Shown in pieces: positions 43,212-51,295 of a DNA stretch of 64,000 nt (its first letter is position 1; every line of letters starts with the position of its first letter). This stretch comes from Streptomyces caniscabiei (GTDB lineage Bacteria > Actinomycetota > Actinomycetes > Streptomycetales > Streptomycetaceae). The notes below the pieces were generated by a model. The model worked only from the letters and a program-made list of their open reading frames with translations. It was not told the origin of the DNA and made no database searches. The stretch spans positions 62,001-126,000 of the forward strand of contig NZ_JABXWI010000003.1 in NCBI RefSeq assembly GCF_014930365.1, written 5' to 3'. The translations under genes and the position numbers were made by a program.

Positions 43212-45089
43212 ATGTCCCAGTCCCCCACCCGCCGTCTGACCGTCGCCCAGGCGCTGGTGCGGTTCCTGTCCGCGCAGTACACCGAGCGCGACGGTGCGCG
43301 CCACCGGCTGATCGCCGGCACCTGGGGCATCTTCGGCCACGGCAATGTGGCGGGCATCGGCCAGGCGCTCCTTGAGGCCGGTGAGGAGACGATGCCGTTC
43401 CACCAGGGCCGCAACGAGCAGTCCATGGTGCACGCGGCCGTCGGGTACGCCCGCCAGCTGAACCGGCTCTCCGCGCAGGCGGTCACCACCTCCATCGGCC
43501 CCGGCGCCACCAACCTGGTCACCGGCGCCGCCCTCGCCACCATCAACCGCCTGCCCGTACTCCTCCTCCCCGGCGACTACTTCGCCACCCGCACCGCCGA
43601 CCCGCTGCTCCAGCAGCTGGAGCACCCCACCGAGGCCGACGTCTCGGTCAACGACACCCTGCGCCCGGTCTCCCGCCACTTCGACCGGATCACCCGCCCC
43701 GAGGCGCTGATCCCGGCCGCCCTGAACGCCATGCGGGTCCTCGCCGACCCGGTCGACACCGGCGCAGTCACCCTCGCCCTGCCGCAGGACGTGCAGGCGG
43801 AGGCGTACGACTGGCCCGAGGAGTTCTTCGCCGAGCGCGTGTGGCGCGTACGGCGTCCCGAGGCCGACCCGGTGGAGCTGGCGGAGGCGGTGCGGGCGAT
43901 CCGCGCCGCGCGGCGGCCGCTGATCGTCGCGGGCGGCGGCGTCCACCACAGCGAGGCCGAGGCGGCGTTGAAGGCCCTGGTCGACGCCACGGGCATCCCG
44001 GTCGCGTCCACCCAGGCGGGCAAGGGCTCCCTGCGCCACGACCACCCCGCCGACCTCGGCGGCATCGGGCACACCGGCACGGCCGTCTGCGACGACATCG
44101 CCCGTGGGGCCGACCTGATCGTCGGCGTCGGCACCCGCTACACCGACTTCACCACCGCCTCGAACACCCTCTTCCAGGCACCGGACGTCCGTTTCGTCAA
44201 CCTCAACATCGCCGCGTTCGACGCCCACAAGCTGGCCGCCCGGACGGTGGTCTGCGACGCGCGGGCCGGGCTCACGGCGCTCGCCGAGGCGCTGGACGGG
44301 CACCGGGTGGACGAGGCGTACGAGGCCGAGTACCGGGCCGGCAAGGAGCGCTGGGAGCAGGTCGTCGAGGCCGCCTACGGCGTGGCCGACGAGCACGCCG
44401 TGCCCACCCAGACCCAGGTGCTCGGCGCCCTGGACTCGGTCGTCGGCGACGAGGACGTCGTCATCAACGCGGCCGGTTCGCTCCCCGGCGACCTGCACAA
44501 GCTGTGGCGGGCCCGCGGCCCCCGCCAGTACCACCTGGAGTACGGCTACTCCTGCATGGGCTACGAGATCCCCGCCGGGATCGGTGTCCAGCAGGCGGCG
44601 CCCGGCACGGTCGTCTGGTCGCTGGTCGGCGACGGCACGTACCTGATGATGCCGACGGAGATCGTGACGGCCGTCCAGGAGGGCCTGCCGGTCAACCTGG
44701 TCCTCATCCAGAACCACGGCTACGCCTCCATCGGCGGCCTCTCCGAGTCGGTCGGCGGCGAGCGCTTCGGCACCGCCTACCGCTACCGCGCCGCCGACGG
44801 CACCTTCTCCGGCGCCCCGCTCCCGGTGGACCTCGCCGCCAACGCGGCCAGCCTCGGCATGGACGTCATCCGCGCGAAGACCGTGAAGGAGCTGCGCGAC
44901 GCGCTGGCCGCGGCCCGCGCCTCGGACCGGCCCACCTGTGTGTACGTCGAGACCGACCCGACGCCCACCGCTCCCCCGGCACAGGCCTGGTGGGACGTGC
45001 CGGTCGCGGAGACCGCCTCCCGGCCGGCCGCCGTCGAGGCGCGCACGGCGTACGACCGCGAGGTGGCCGACCGGCGCCGCCACCTCTGA
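43212..45089 (+). CDS. iolD: 3D-(3,5/4)-trihydroxycyclohexane-1,2-dione hydrolase (IolD)
   Basis: A 625-aa thiamine-diphosphate enzyme that opens the ring of the inositol-pathway dione. It shows the three ThDP domains: an N-terminal PYR domain with the conserved Glu in G-R-N-E-Q-S-M, a central Rossmann domain, and a PP domain with G-D-G-T-Y-L-M...N-H-G. Length and the start R-L-T-V-A-Q-A-L-V-R-F match IolD. GAGG before ATG 43212. With iolC and the aldolase-like gene it forms the core of the pathway. iolB, iolE and iolG homologues are not in this stretch. Confidence 0.95.
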   Translation: MSQSPTRRLTVAQALVRFLSAQYTERDGARHRLIAGTWGIFGHGNVAGIGQALLEAGEETMPFHQGRNEQSMVHAAVGYARQLNRLSAQAVTTSIGPGATNLVTGAALATINRLPVLLLPGDYFATRTADPLLQQLEHPTEADVSVNDTLRPVSRHFDRITRPEALIPAALNAMRVLADPVDTGAVTLALPQDVQAEAYDWPEEFFAERVWRVRRPEADPVELAEAVRAIRAARRPLIVAGGGVHHSEAEAALKALVDATGIPVASTQAGKGSLRHDHPADLGGIGHTGTAVCDDIARGADLIVGVGTRYTDFTTASNTLFQAPDVRFVNLNIAAFDAHKLAARTVVCDARAGLTALAEALDGHRVDEAYEAEYRAGKERWEQVVEAAYGVADEHAVPTQTQVLGALDSVVGDEDVVINAAGSLPGDLHKLWRARGPRQYHLEYGYSCMGYEIPAGIGVQQAAPGTVVWSLVGDGTYLMMPTEIVTAVQEGLPVNLVLIQNHGYASIGGLSESVGGERFGTAYRYRAADGTFSGAPLPVDLAANAASLGMDVIRAKTVKELRDALAAARASDRPTCVYVETDPTPTAPPAQAWWDVPVAETASRPAAVEARTAYDREVADRRRHL

Positions 45090-45136
45090 CGGCCGGTCAC
45101 CTGAAGGGCCCGAGCCCGGCGCGCTGTGCGCCGGGC

Positions 45137-45173
45137 TTGTCAGGACAATGCGATGACAGGGGTTCCTGTCATC
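45137..45173. promoter_or_regulatory. Operators of the gntR-type iol regulator
   Basis: TTGTC-AG-GACAA (45137-45148) is a perfect 5-2-5 palindrome. Right after it, GATGACAGG (45152-45160) and CCTGTCATC (45165-45173) form a perfect 9-bp inverted repeat around GGTT. Both lie within 60 nt upstream of the gntR-type gene and share TGTC/GACA half-sites, suggesting autoregulation. Confidence 0.7.
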
Positions 45174-45192
45174 CGGACGGACGGATACCCTC

Positions 45193-45963
45193 ATGGGCGT
45201 GACCAGCGCGACTACGGGGAGTACAGGCAGTCTCGACCTCAGTGTCGACCGGAGCAGCCCGGTGCCGCTGTACTACCAGCTGGCCCGGCAGCTGGAGTCG
45301 GCGATCGAGCACGGCGCGCTCGGGCCGGGCAGCCTCCTGGGCAACGAGATCGAGCTCGCCGGCCGTCTCGGCCTGTCCCGGCCGACCGTACGGCAGGCCA
45401 TCCAGTCGCTCGTCGACAAGGGCCTGCTCGTACGCCGCCGGGGCGTCGGCACGCAGGTGGTGCACAGCCAGGTCAAACGGCCGCTGGAGCTGAGCAGCCT
45501 GTACGACGACCTGGAGGCGGCCGGTCAGCGGCCCACGACCGTGGTGGTCCTGAGCGAACTCCGCCAGGCCTCCGCCGAGACAGCGGCCGCCCTGGGCATC
45601 GCCGAGGGCGCCGACGTGCACCTCTTCGAACGGCTGCGCCTCACCCACGGGCAGCCGGTCGCGCTCCTGTCCAACTTCGTCCCGGCCGGGCTGCTGGACC
45701 TGGACACCGAGCGCCTGGAGTCGACGGGCCTGTACCGGATGATGCGCAACGCCGGCATCACCCTGCACAGCGCCCACCAGAGCGTCGGCGCCCGTATCGC
45801 GACACCCGAGGAGGCCGACCGGCTCGGCGAGCCGGAGGGCGCCGCGGTGCTCACGATGCAGCGCACGGCGTACGACGACACCGGGCGCGCCGTCGAGTAC
45901 GGCACCCATATCTACCGGGCCTCGCGCTACTCCTTCGACTTCCAGCTGCTCGTCCGCAACTGA
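45193..45963 (+). CDS. GntR/HutC-family regulator of the iol region
   Basis: A 256-aa repressor: winged helix-turn-helix at about 25-95 (P-L-Y-Y-Q-L-A-R-Q-L-E, L-S-R-P-T-V-R-Q-A-I-Q-S-L) and a UTRA ligand domain (about 105-250, ending Y-R-A-S-R-Y-S-F-D-F). HutC-type regulators bind sugars or their phosphates. Palindromes immediately upstream and similar sites in the importer/iolC intergenic region make it the probable controller of both. The start at ATG 45193 has no strong ribosome binding site. Confidence 0.93.
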   Translation: MGVTSATTGSTGSLDLSVDRSSPVPLYYQLARQLESAIEHGALGPGSLLGNEIELAGRLGLSRPTVRQAIQSLVDKGLLVRRRGVGTQVVHSQVKRPLELSSLYDDLEAAGQRPTTVVVLSELRQASAETAAALGIAEGADVHLFERLRLTHGQPVALLSNFVPAGLLDLDTERLESTGLYRMMRNAGITLHSAHQSVGARIATPEEADRLGEPEGAAVLTMQRTAYDDTGRAVEYGTHIYRASRYSFDFQLLVRN

Positions 45964-45984
45964 CTTCCGGGCGAGGGGAGTTCG

Positions 45985-46009
45985 AGGCCGGCAGGTGGTC
46001 CTCCGGCCT
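45985..46009. terminator. Bidirectional hairpin terminator between convergent genes
   Basis: AGGCCGG (45985-45991) pairs with CCGGCCT (46003-46009) around an 11-nt loop in the 46-nt gap between the gntR-type gene and the convergent dehydrogenase. No U-run, as usual in this kind of genome. Confidence 0.5.
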
Positions 46010-47161
46010 TCAGAGGTGCACCCATGCCCCCGCCTCGGCGGAGCGGCTCATCGCGTCCAGCGCGGTGGCGCTGCGCACGGCGTCGGCGAGGGTGGTGCCG
46101 TGCGGGGTGCCGTCGGCGATGGAGCTGAGGAAGTTGTACGCCTCGATCACCTTGAGGTCGTCGTAGCCCATGGCGTTGGCTGAGCCCGGCTGGAAGGCGG
46201 AGTAGGTGCCGTGGCCGGGGCCGACGTAGAGGGTGTGGACGGACTGGTCCTGGTAGGCGTCCCCCTTGCTGACGCCCAGTTCGCCCATGCGGCGGAAGTC
46301 CCAGAAGAGCGCGCCCTCGGTGCCGTGGATCTCGAAGCCGTAGTTGTTCTGCTCGCCGACGGAGACCCGGCAGGCCTCCAGGACGCCCCGGGCGCCGGAG
46401 GCGAAGCGGAGCAGACAGTTGACGTAGTCCTCGTTCTCGACGGGGCCGAGTTCGCCGCCCGAGGCGCGGGTGTGGCCGGCGGTGGCGCCGGCGGGGCGGG
46501 CCCGCTCGGGGACGAAGATCGCGGTGTCGGCGATGAGGGAGGCGATGTCGCCGAGCAGGTAGCGGGCCAGGTCGACCCCGTGGGAGGCGAGGTCACCGAG
46601 GACCCCGCTGCCACCGCGCTGCCGCTCGTACCGCCAGGTCAGGGCGCCCTCGGGGTGGGCGGCGTAGTCGCTGAAGAGGCGGATGCGGACATGGGTGACG
46701 GTGCCGATCTCGCCGGCGGCGATCAGCTCGCGGGCGGCTTCCACGGCGGGCGCGTTGCGGTAGTTGAAGCCGACGGTGCCCTGGACGCCGGCCTTCTCGA
46801 CCGCGTCGGCGACGGCGCGGGCGTCGGCGGCGGTGAGCCCGACCGGCTTCTCGATCCAGATGTGCTTGCCGGCGTCGGCCATGGCGACGCCGATCTCCCG
46901 GTGCAGGAAGTTCGGCGCGGTGATGCTGACCGCCCGGACCCGCGGATCGGCGGCCACGTCGCGCCAGTCCCGGGCGGTGGTGGCGAAGCCGAACTGCCGG
47001 GCCGCCTCCTCGGCGCGGCCGGGCACGTCCTCGACGACGGTGACCAGCTCGGGCCGCAGGGCCAGCTCCGGGAAGTGGTGGGTCACCCGCGCGTACGCCT
47101 GGGTGTGCACCCGGCCCATCCACCCGAACCCCACGACGGCGACACCGAGCCCACTCACCAT
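46010..47161 (-). CDS. Gfo/Idh/MocA-family dehydrogenase
   Basis: A 383-aa NAD(P)-dependent oxidoreductase. The N-terminal Rossmann motif is G-F-G-W-M-G-R, the catalytic E-K-P-V-G is near residue 104, and the C-terminal Gfo/Idh domain has D-L-A-S-H-G-V-D. Proteins of this family oxidise inositols or sugars; its place between iol genes and a LacI-controlled region suggests a cyclitol or sugar dehydrogenase such as an IolG/IolW-like enzyme. AAGGG precedes the ATG. It is divergent from the LacI regulator, and TTGGACCGTTCCAA lies between its promoter and the ATG. Confidence 0.9.
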   Translation of the reverse strand: MVSGLGVAVVGFGWMGRVHTQAYARVTHHFPELALRPELVTVVEDVPGRAEEAARQFGFATTARDWRDVAADPRVRAVSITAPNFLHREIGVAMADAGKHIWIEKPVGLTAADARAVADAVEKAGVQGTVGFNYRNAPAVEAARELIAAGEIGTVTHVRIRLFSDYAAHPEGALTWRYERQRGGSGVLGDLASHGVDLARYLLGDIASLIADTAIFVPERARPAGATAGHTRASGGELGPVENEDYVNCLLRFASGARGVLEACRVSVGEQNNYGFEIHGTEGALFWDFRRMGELGVSKGDAYQDQSVHTLYVGPGHGTYSAFQPGSANAMGYDDLKVIEAYNFLSSIADGTPHGTTLADAVRSATALDAMSRSAEAGAWVHL

Positions 47162-47173
47162 GACTGCCCTTCA

Positions 47174-47268
47174 TTGGACCGTTCCAAAATCGTCTGTCGC
47201 TCACCCTGCGGGCATGCCCCAGCCCTGTCAAGCCCTTTGACACGGTCGTGCCGCTGTGGAACGGTCCA
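47174..47268. promoter_or_regulatory. Pair of LacI operators and divergent promoters
   Basis: TTGGACCGTTCCAA (47174-47187) and TGGAACGGTCCA (47257-47268) are the same 12-bp operator in opposite orientation, 83 bp apart. In between, TGTCAA (47227-47232) and TTGACA (47237-47242) are back-to-back -35 boxes. The second operator covers the place where the lacI -10 must be, and lacI would then start leaderless at ATG 47273. Two sites at this distance could allow looping. Confidence 0.72.
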
Positions 47269-47272
47269 GGCC

Positions 47273-48289
47273 ATGAGACCCGGACCCCCGACCCCGACGA
47301 TCCGTGACGTCGCCGAGCGGGCCGGTGTGTCCAAGTCACTGGTCTCACTGGTACTGCGCGGCTCGGCGCAGGTACGCGAGGAGAAGCGGCAGGCGGTACT
47401 GGCCGCCGTGGACGAGCTGGGCTACCGGCCGAACGCCGCCGCGCGCAGCCTGAGCGAGCGCCGGACCCGTACGGTCGGCGTCCTCCTCAACGACATGCGC
47501 AACCCCTGGTTCGTCGAGCTGCTCGACGGTCTCAACTCCCGCCTGCACGACAACGGTCTGCGCATGTTGCTGGCCGACGGCCATCTCAACCGGCGGCTCG
47601 GCGAGGACCTCACCCGCACCTTCACCGAGCTGCGGGTCGACGGGCTGGTCGCGGTCGGCACCCTGCCGCCCTCCGAGGCGCTGCGCACGGCCGCCGGGCT
47701 CGTCCCGACGGTGGTGGCGGGCGCCCGCGAGCCCACGCTCCCCCAGGTGGACGTCGTCGCGGGCGACGACCAGCACGGCGCCCGCCTGGCCACCGAGCAC
47801 CTCATCGGCCTCGGTCACCGGCGCATCGCGCACATCGCGGGGGACGGTGTGGTCGGGGCCCTGCGCCGCCGCAGCTTCGAGACGGTGATGCGCGAGCACG
47901 GGCTGAGCGGCCTGGCGGCCGTCGAACGGGGCGACCTGACCGAGGAGGGCGGCTACCGCGCCACGGTCCGGCTGCTGAGCCTGACCGAACGGCCCACCGC
48001 CGTCGTCGCGTTCAACGACATGGCCTGCGTGGGCGCCCTGTCCGCGGCCGAGGAGCTGGGCCTGCGGGTGCCGCGCGACCTGTCCCTCGTCGGCTACGAC
48101 AACACCTATGTCTCCCGGCTGCGCCACCTCTGGCTCACCACCGTGGACAACGCCAGCCACGACGTGGGCCGCACCGCCGCGCAGCGCCTGCTGGACCGCA
48201 TCGCCGATCCGGCGCGCCCCGCCGAGGTCGTGCTGACCACGCCGACGCTGGAGGTCCGGGGCACCACCGGCCCGCCGGCCGGCCTCTGA
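47273..48289 (+). CDS. LacI-family transcriptional repressor
   Basis: A 338-aa LacI-type regulator. The helix-turn-helix is T-I-R-D-V-A-E-R-A-G-V-S-K-S-L-V-S-L-V-L, followed by the hinge helix (N-A-A-A-R-S-L) and a periplasmic-binding-like ligand domain. The matching palindromes on both sides of the promoter pair show it acts on itself and on the divergent dehydrogenase. The inducer is presumably a sugar or inositol derivative. The start appears leaderless (no ribosome binding site; -35 TTGACA at 47237). Confidence 0.94.
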   Translation: MRPGPPTPTIRDVAERAGVSKSLVSLVLRGSAQVREEKRQAVLAAVDELGYRPNAAARSLSERRTRTVGVLLNDMRNPWFVELLDGLNSRLHDNGLRMLLADGHLNRRLGEDLTRTFTELRVDGLVAVGTLPPSEALRTAAGLVPTVVAGAREPTLPQVDVVAGDDQHGARLATEHLIGLGHRRIAHIAGDGVVGALRRRSFETVMREHGLSGLAAVERGDLTEEGGYRATVRLLSLTERPTAVVAFNDMACVGALSAAEELGLRVPRDLSLVGYDNTYVSRLRHLWLTTVDNASHDVGRTAAQRLLDRIADPARPAEVVLTTPTLEVRGTTGPPAGL

Positions 48290-48303
48290 GGGGTGACGGG
48301 CCG

Positions 48304-48792
48304 TCAGCTCGGCGGCAGGCAGTGGTCGTCGGGCGCGACGCTCCGCCAGATCCGTCTCCCGATGTCCCGCAACTGCCGCTGCTGGGCCTTGGTGAGCGCG
48401 TCGAACACATAACGGCGTACGGCGTCGGCGTGGCCCGGCGCGCTCTCGACGACCTTGGCGTGACCGGCGTCCGTGAGGACGGCCAGGGTGTAGCGCCCGT
48501 CGGAGGGGTCGGGCTCGCGGCGCACCCAGTCGCTGCGCTCCAGCCGTTTCACCAGGTGGGAGAGGCGGGACAGCGACGAACCGACGTGCCCGGCCAGGTC
48601 GCTCATCCGCAGGGTGCGCCCCTCGGTCTGCGACAGCATGGCCATCACCACGTACTCGACGTGGCTGACGCCCGCGTCCCGCTGCAGTTCCGCGTCCAGC
48701 GCGCTCGGCAGTCTGACCATCACGCCGGCCAGCGCGTGCCAGGTCTCCATCTCCTCGTCGGTCAGCGGACGCGACTGCTGCGGTGTCTCCAT
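48304..48792 (-). CDS. MarR-family transcriptional regulator
   Basis: A 162-aa winged-helix repressor with the MarR order: an N-terminal dimer helix, recognition helix S-D-L-A-G-H-V-G-S-S-L-S-R-L-S-H-L-V-K-R-L-E, and a wing with D-P-S-D-G-R-Y. It is divergent from the DoxX gene. The start is likely leaderless: on the minus strand TAGAGT sits 7 nt before ATG 48792. Two TTGA-N4-TCAA sites lie in the shared intergenic region, so it probably represses itself and doxX. Confidence 0.92.
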   Translation of the reverse strand: METPQQSRPLTDEEMETWHALAGVMVRLPSALDAELQRDAGVSHVEYVVMAMLSQTEGRTLRMSDLAGHVGSSLSRLSHLVKRLERSDWVRREPDPSDGRYTLAVLTDAGHAKVVESAPGHADAVRRYVFDALTKAQQRQLRDIGRRIWRSVAPDDHCLPPS

Positions 48793-48838
48793 GGCGCCCA
48801 CTCTACGTGCAGCCTCCACCGATCAAGCTCGCGATGAC

Positions 48839-48895
48839 TTGACGCTTCAACTCGATCGACTCTACGTTGAACCCCCACCTCTCTTGAATGTTCAA
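48839..48895. promoter_or_regulatory. MarR operators and DoxX-gene promoter
   Basis: TTGACGCTTCAA (48839-48850) and TTGAATGTTCAA (48884-48895, perfect palindrome) share TTGA-N4-TCAA and are 45 bp apart. TTGACG (48839-48844), 18 nt, TACGTT (48863-48868) is a promoter for the DoxX gene, with one operator on the -35 and the other just after the start site. Confidence 0.6.
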
Positions 48896-48932
48896 CTCAA
48901 ACCCGCCCCTTCTGCATGGGAAGAAGTCCGCC

Positions 48933-49307
48933 ATGAACGTCACCCTCTGGATCATCGCGAGCCTGCTCGCGGCCGCGTTCCTCGCCGCGGGCCTGATGAA
49001 GACCGCGCAGTCCAAGGAGAAGCTGGCGGCCTCCGGCATGACATGGGTGGAGGCGTTCTCCCCGGGCATGGTGAAGACCATCGGCGCGCTGGAGGGCCTG
49101 GGCGCCGTCGGACTGATCCTCCCGGCGGTCCTCGACATAGCCACGGTGTTCGTCCCGCTCGCGGCGACCGGCCTCGCCGTCACGATGCTCGGCGCGGTCG
49201 TCTTCCACCTCCGCCGCGGCGAGACCAAGGAGACGGCACCGAGCCTGGTCCTGCTGATCCTGGCGGCCGTGGTGGCCTGGGGCCGGTTCGGACCGTACGC
49301 GTTCTGA
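48933..49307 (+). CDS. DoxX-family membrane protein
   Basis: A 124-aa protein with four hydrophobic helices and the DoxX pattern G-L-M-K-T (end of helix 1) and G-x-L-E-G-L-G-A-V-G-L in helix 2. DoxX-like proteins are small membrane redox or quinone-associated proteins; actual function varies. GAAGAAG precedes ATG 48933. It is under the divergent MarR regulator, a common pairing for quinone or oxidant stress. Confidence 0.88.
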   Translation: MNVTLWIIASLLAAAFLAAGLMKTAQSKEKLAASGMTWVEAFSPGMVKTIGALEGLGAVGLILPAVLDIATVFVPLAATGLAVTMLGAVVFHLRRGETKETAPSLVLLILAAVVAWGRFGPYAF

Positions 49308-49310
49308 GTC

Positions 49311-49736
49311 CTACTCGGCGTCAGGAACGGCCCCCGCCGTGAGCAGCACGGCCGCCGTCTCGGTGTGGAAGCCGGCGGCCGCCCAGTCGAGCGGGGAGCG
49401 GCCCGTGCCGTGGTCCTCGCGGAGGTCGGGATCGGCGCCGTGGGCGAGAAGTTCGCGCACCGCCTCGATGTGTCCCCAGCACGCGGCGCCGCACAGCGGG
49501 GTGCCCTCCGTGCCGTGTCCGCTCTCGGTGTCGGGCGCGGCCCCGGCCGCGAGCAGCAGGCGCACGGCGTCGGCGGCCCCGTGGACGGCGGCCGCGTACA
49601 GGGGCGTCGTCCCTTCGGCGTCCGTCGTCTCGGCGGGGGCTCCGGCCCGCAGCAACGCGGCGACGGCGGTGGTGTCGCCGACCGCCGCGGCCCACACCAG
49701 CCGGTGCGACAGTTTCTTCCGCCGCCGTCTGTTCAC
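49311..49736 (-). CDS. Ankyrin-repeat protein
   Basis: A 141-aa protein of about four ankyrin repeats following a basic start (N-R-R-R-R-K-K-L-S-H-R-L-V-W-A-A-A). Repeats read G-T-T-P-L-Y-A-A-A-V-H-G-A-A-D-A-V-R-L-L-L and G-H-I-E-A-V-R-E-L-L-A-H-G-A-D-P-D. These are protein-binding modules, partner unknown. No signal or membrane segment. GGGGGAG lies ahead of the GTG start. It is convergent with the DoxX gene, 3 nt apart. Confidence 0.88.
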   Translation of the reverse strand: MNRRRRKKLSHRLVWAAAVGDTTAVAALLRAGAPAETTDAEGTTPLYAAAVHGAADAVRLLLAAGAAPDTESGHGTEGTPLCGAACWGHIEAVRELLAHGADPDLREDHGTGRSPLDWAAAGFHTETAAVLLTAGAVPDAE

Positions 49737-49814
49737 CGTCGCGCTCCCCCTAGGCAGGACGTCCGAGGCACGGGCCCGTCATGCGCGTCAGCCCGTCGTG
49801 CGGGGGTCAGCCCA

Positions 49815-50426
49815 TCACACGCCCTCCCGTACGGCGACCCCTTTTCCGCGTACGTCGACGGCCGTGAGCGCCAGCGCCAGCAGCCCCGGTACGAGGAACA
49901 CCAGCGGCAGCAGCATCCAGGCGCTCGCCGCGGCCGTCGCCACCGCGAGGACGACCAGCGCGCTGCCGCCCGGATCGCGCACCGCGTCCCGGGCCGCTCC
50001 CCGCACCGCCGCCGGCCAGTCCCCGACCGACTCGGGGCGGGCGCAGGCACGCAAGCCGATCACGGCGGCGCAGCCGCCGAGGGCGGCGACGAGGAGGGCG
50101 AAGGCCCTGCCGCCGGGGAGTCCGGCACCGGCGAGGGCCAGATCGACCAGGGCGAGGAACAGGCCGCCGAGGGCGAGCAGCCCGGCGGCCAGGTCGCCGG
50201 GGCGCAGTCGCCTGCGCAGCGCCCCGAGGAACCGGGCGGCCGTGACCGGGCGGCCCTCGCGTACGCCGCGCAGGACCGCGCAGGCCGTGGAGAGCGCGGC
50301 GGGCACGGTGACCAGCGGAAGGCTCACCACCGCCACGGCGACACCGACACTCAGCACATCGGCGAACAGCGTCATGCGCGGGCCGAAGATCTCGCCCGGC
50401 TCCCGGTCGGTCCGCGGCGCGCTCAC
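49815..50426 (-). CDS. Membrane protein of the sugar ABC operon (YesL/DUF624-like)
   Basis: A 203-aa polytopic protein with about five to six helices. The pattern F-G-P-R-M-T-L-F-A-D-V...L-P-L-V-T-V-P-A-A-L-S-T-A resembles YesL/DUF624 proteins, which accompany sugar ABC operons in Gram-positives. The function of that family is unknown. Its GTG overlaps the TGA of the preceding permease gene (50423-50426), so it is the coupled last gene of the operon. Confidence 0.75.
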   Translation of the reverse strand: MSAPRTDREPGEIFGPRMTLFADVLSVGVAVAVVSLPLVTVPAALSTACAVLRGVREGRPVTAARFLGALRRRLRPGDLAAGLLALGGLFLALVDLALAGAGLPGGRAFALLVAALGGCAAVIGLRACARPESVGDWPAAVRGAARDAVRDPGGSALVVLAVATAAASAWMLLPLVFLVPGLLALALTAVDVRGKGVAVREGV

Positions 50427-51295
50427 CCCTTGATCCCGGAGTTGGCCATGCCCTCCACCAGGAACCGCTGGAAGGCGAGGAAGAACAGCACGATCGGCAG
50501 GAGGGCGATGACGGACATGGCGAACATCGGGCCGAACGCCGAGGTGCTCGACGCGTCCACGAACGACCTGAGCGCCAGGGTCAACGTGAACTTCTCCGGC
50601 GAGAAGAGATAGATCAGCTGGGTGAAGAAGTCGTTCCAGGTCCAGATGAAGGTGAAGATCGCGGTGGTGATCAGGGCGGGCCGGGTGAGGGGCAGGATCA
50701 CCGAGAAGAAGCTCCGGAACGGTCCGCAGCCGTCGATGCGCGCCGCCTCCTCCAGTTCCCTCGGCAGTCCGCGCATGAACTGCACGATGAGGAAGACGAA
50801 GAAGGCCTCGGTGGCGAGGAACTTCGGCAGGATCAGCGGCCAGTAGGTGTTCACCATGCCGAGCTGGTTGAAGATGATGTACTGCGGGATCAGCACGGCG
50901 TGGTGCGGCAGCATGATCGTCGCGATCATGAAGGCGAAGAGCGGTCCCCGGAAACGGAAGCGCAGCCGCGCGAAGGCGTACGCGGCCAGGGAGCAGGAGA
51001 GGACGTTCCCGACGACCGCGCCGCCGGCGATCAGCAGGGAGTTGCCGAGCAGCCGGCCCACCGACACGTCGTTGACGCCGTCGAGCGCGGTCTCGTAGTT
51101 GGACCACTCCAGCCGGCTCGGCAGCAGGTCGAGGCTGGCGATGACCTCGTTCGCGGGCTTCACGGAGGTCGCGAGGAGCCAGGCCAGCGGGTACAGCATG
51201 ACGAGGAGCGCGGCCAGGCAGCCGGCGTGCAGGGCCACCCGCCGCCAGGCGACAGGCTTGCGTACTACGGGCGTTGAGGGTGTGCTGGTGGTCAT
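50423..51295 (-). CDS. Carbohydrate ABC transporter permease (MalG type)
   Basis: A 290-aa CUT1 permease with six helices. The cytoplasmic EAA loop is E-L-E-E-A-A-R-I-D-G-C-G-P-F-R-S-F-F. The start ATG overlaps the upstream permease stop by 4 nt (ATGA), giving tight coupling. It pairs with the MalF-type permease to form the channel for the lipoprotein encoded first in the operon. Confidence 0.95.
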   Translation of the reverse strand: MTTSTPSTPVVRKPVAWRRVALHAGCLAALLVMLYPLAWLLATSVKPANEVIASLDLLPSRLEWSNYETALDGVNDVSVGRLLGNSLLIAGGAVVGNVLSCSLAAYAFARLRFRFRGPLFAFMIATIMLPHHAVLIPQYIIFNQLGMVNTYWPLILPKFLATEAFFVFLIVQFMRGLPRELEEAARIDGCGPFRSFFSVILPLTRPALITTAIFTFIWTWNDFFTQLIYLFSPEKFTLTLALRSFVDASSTSAFGPMFAMSVIALLPIVLFFLAFQRFLVEGMANSGIKG

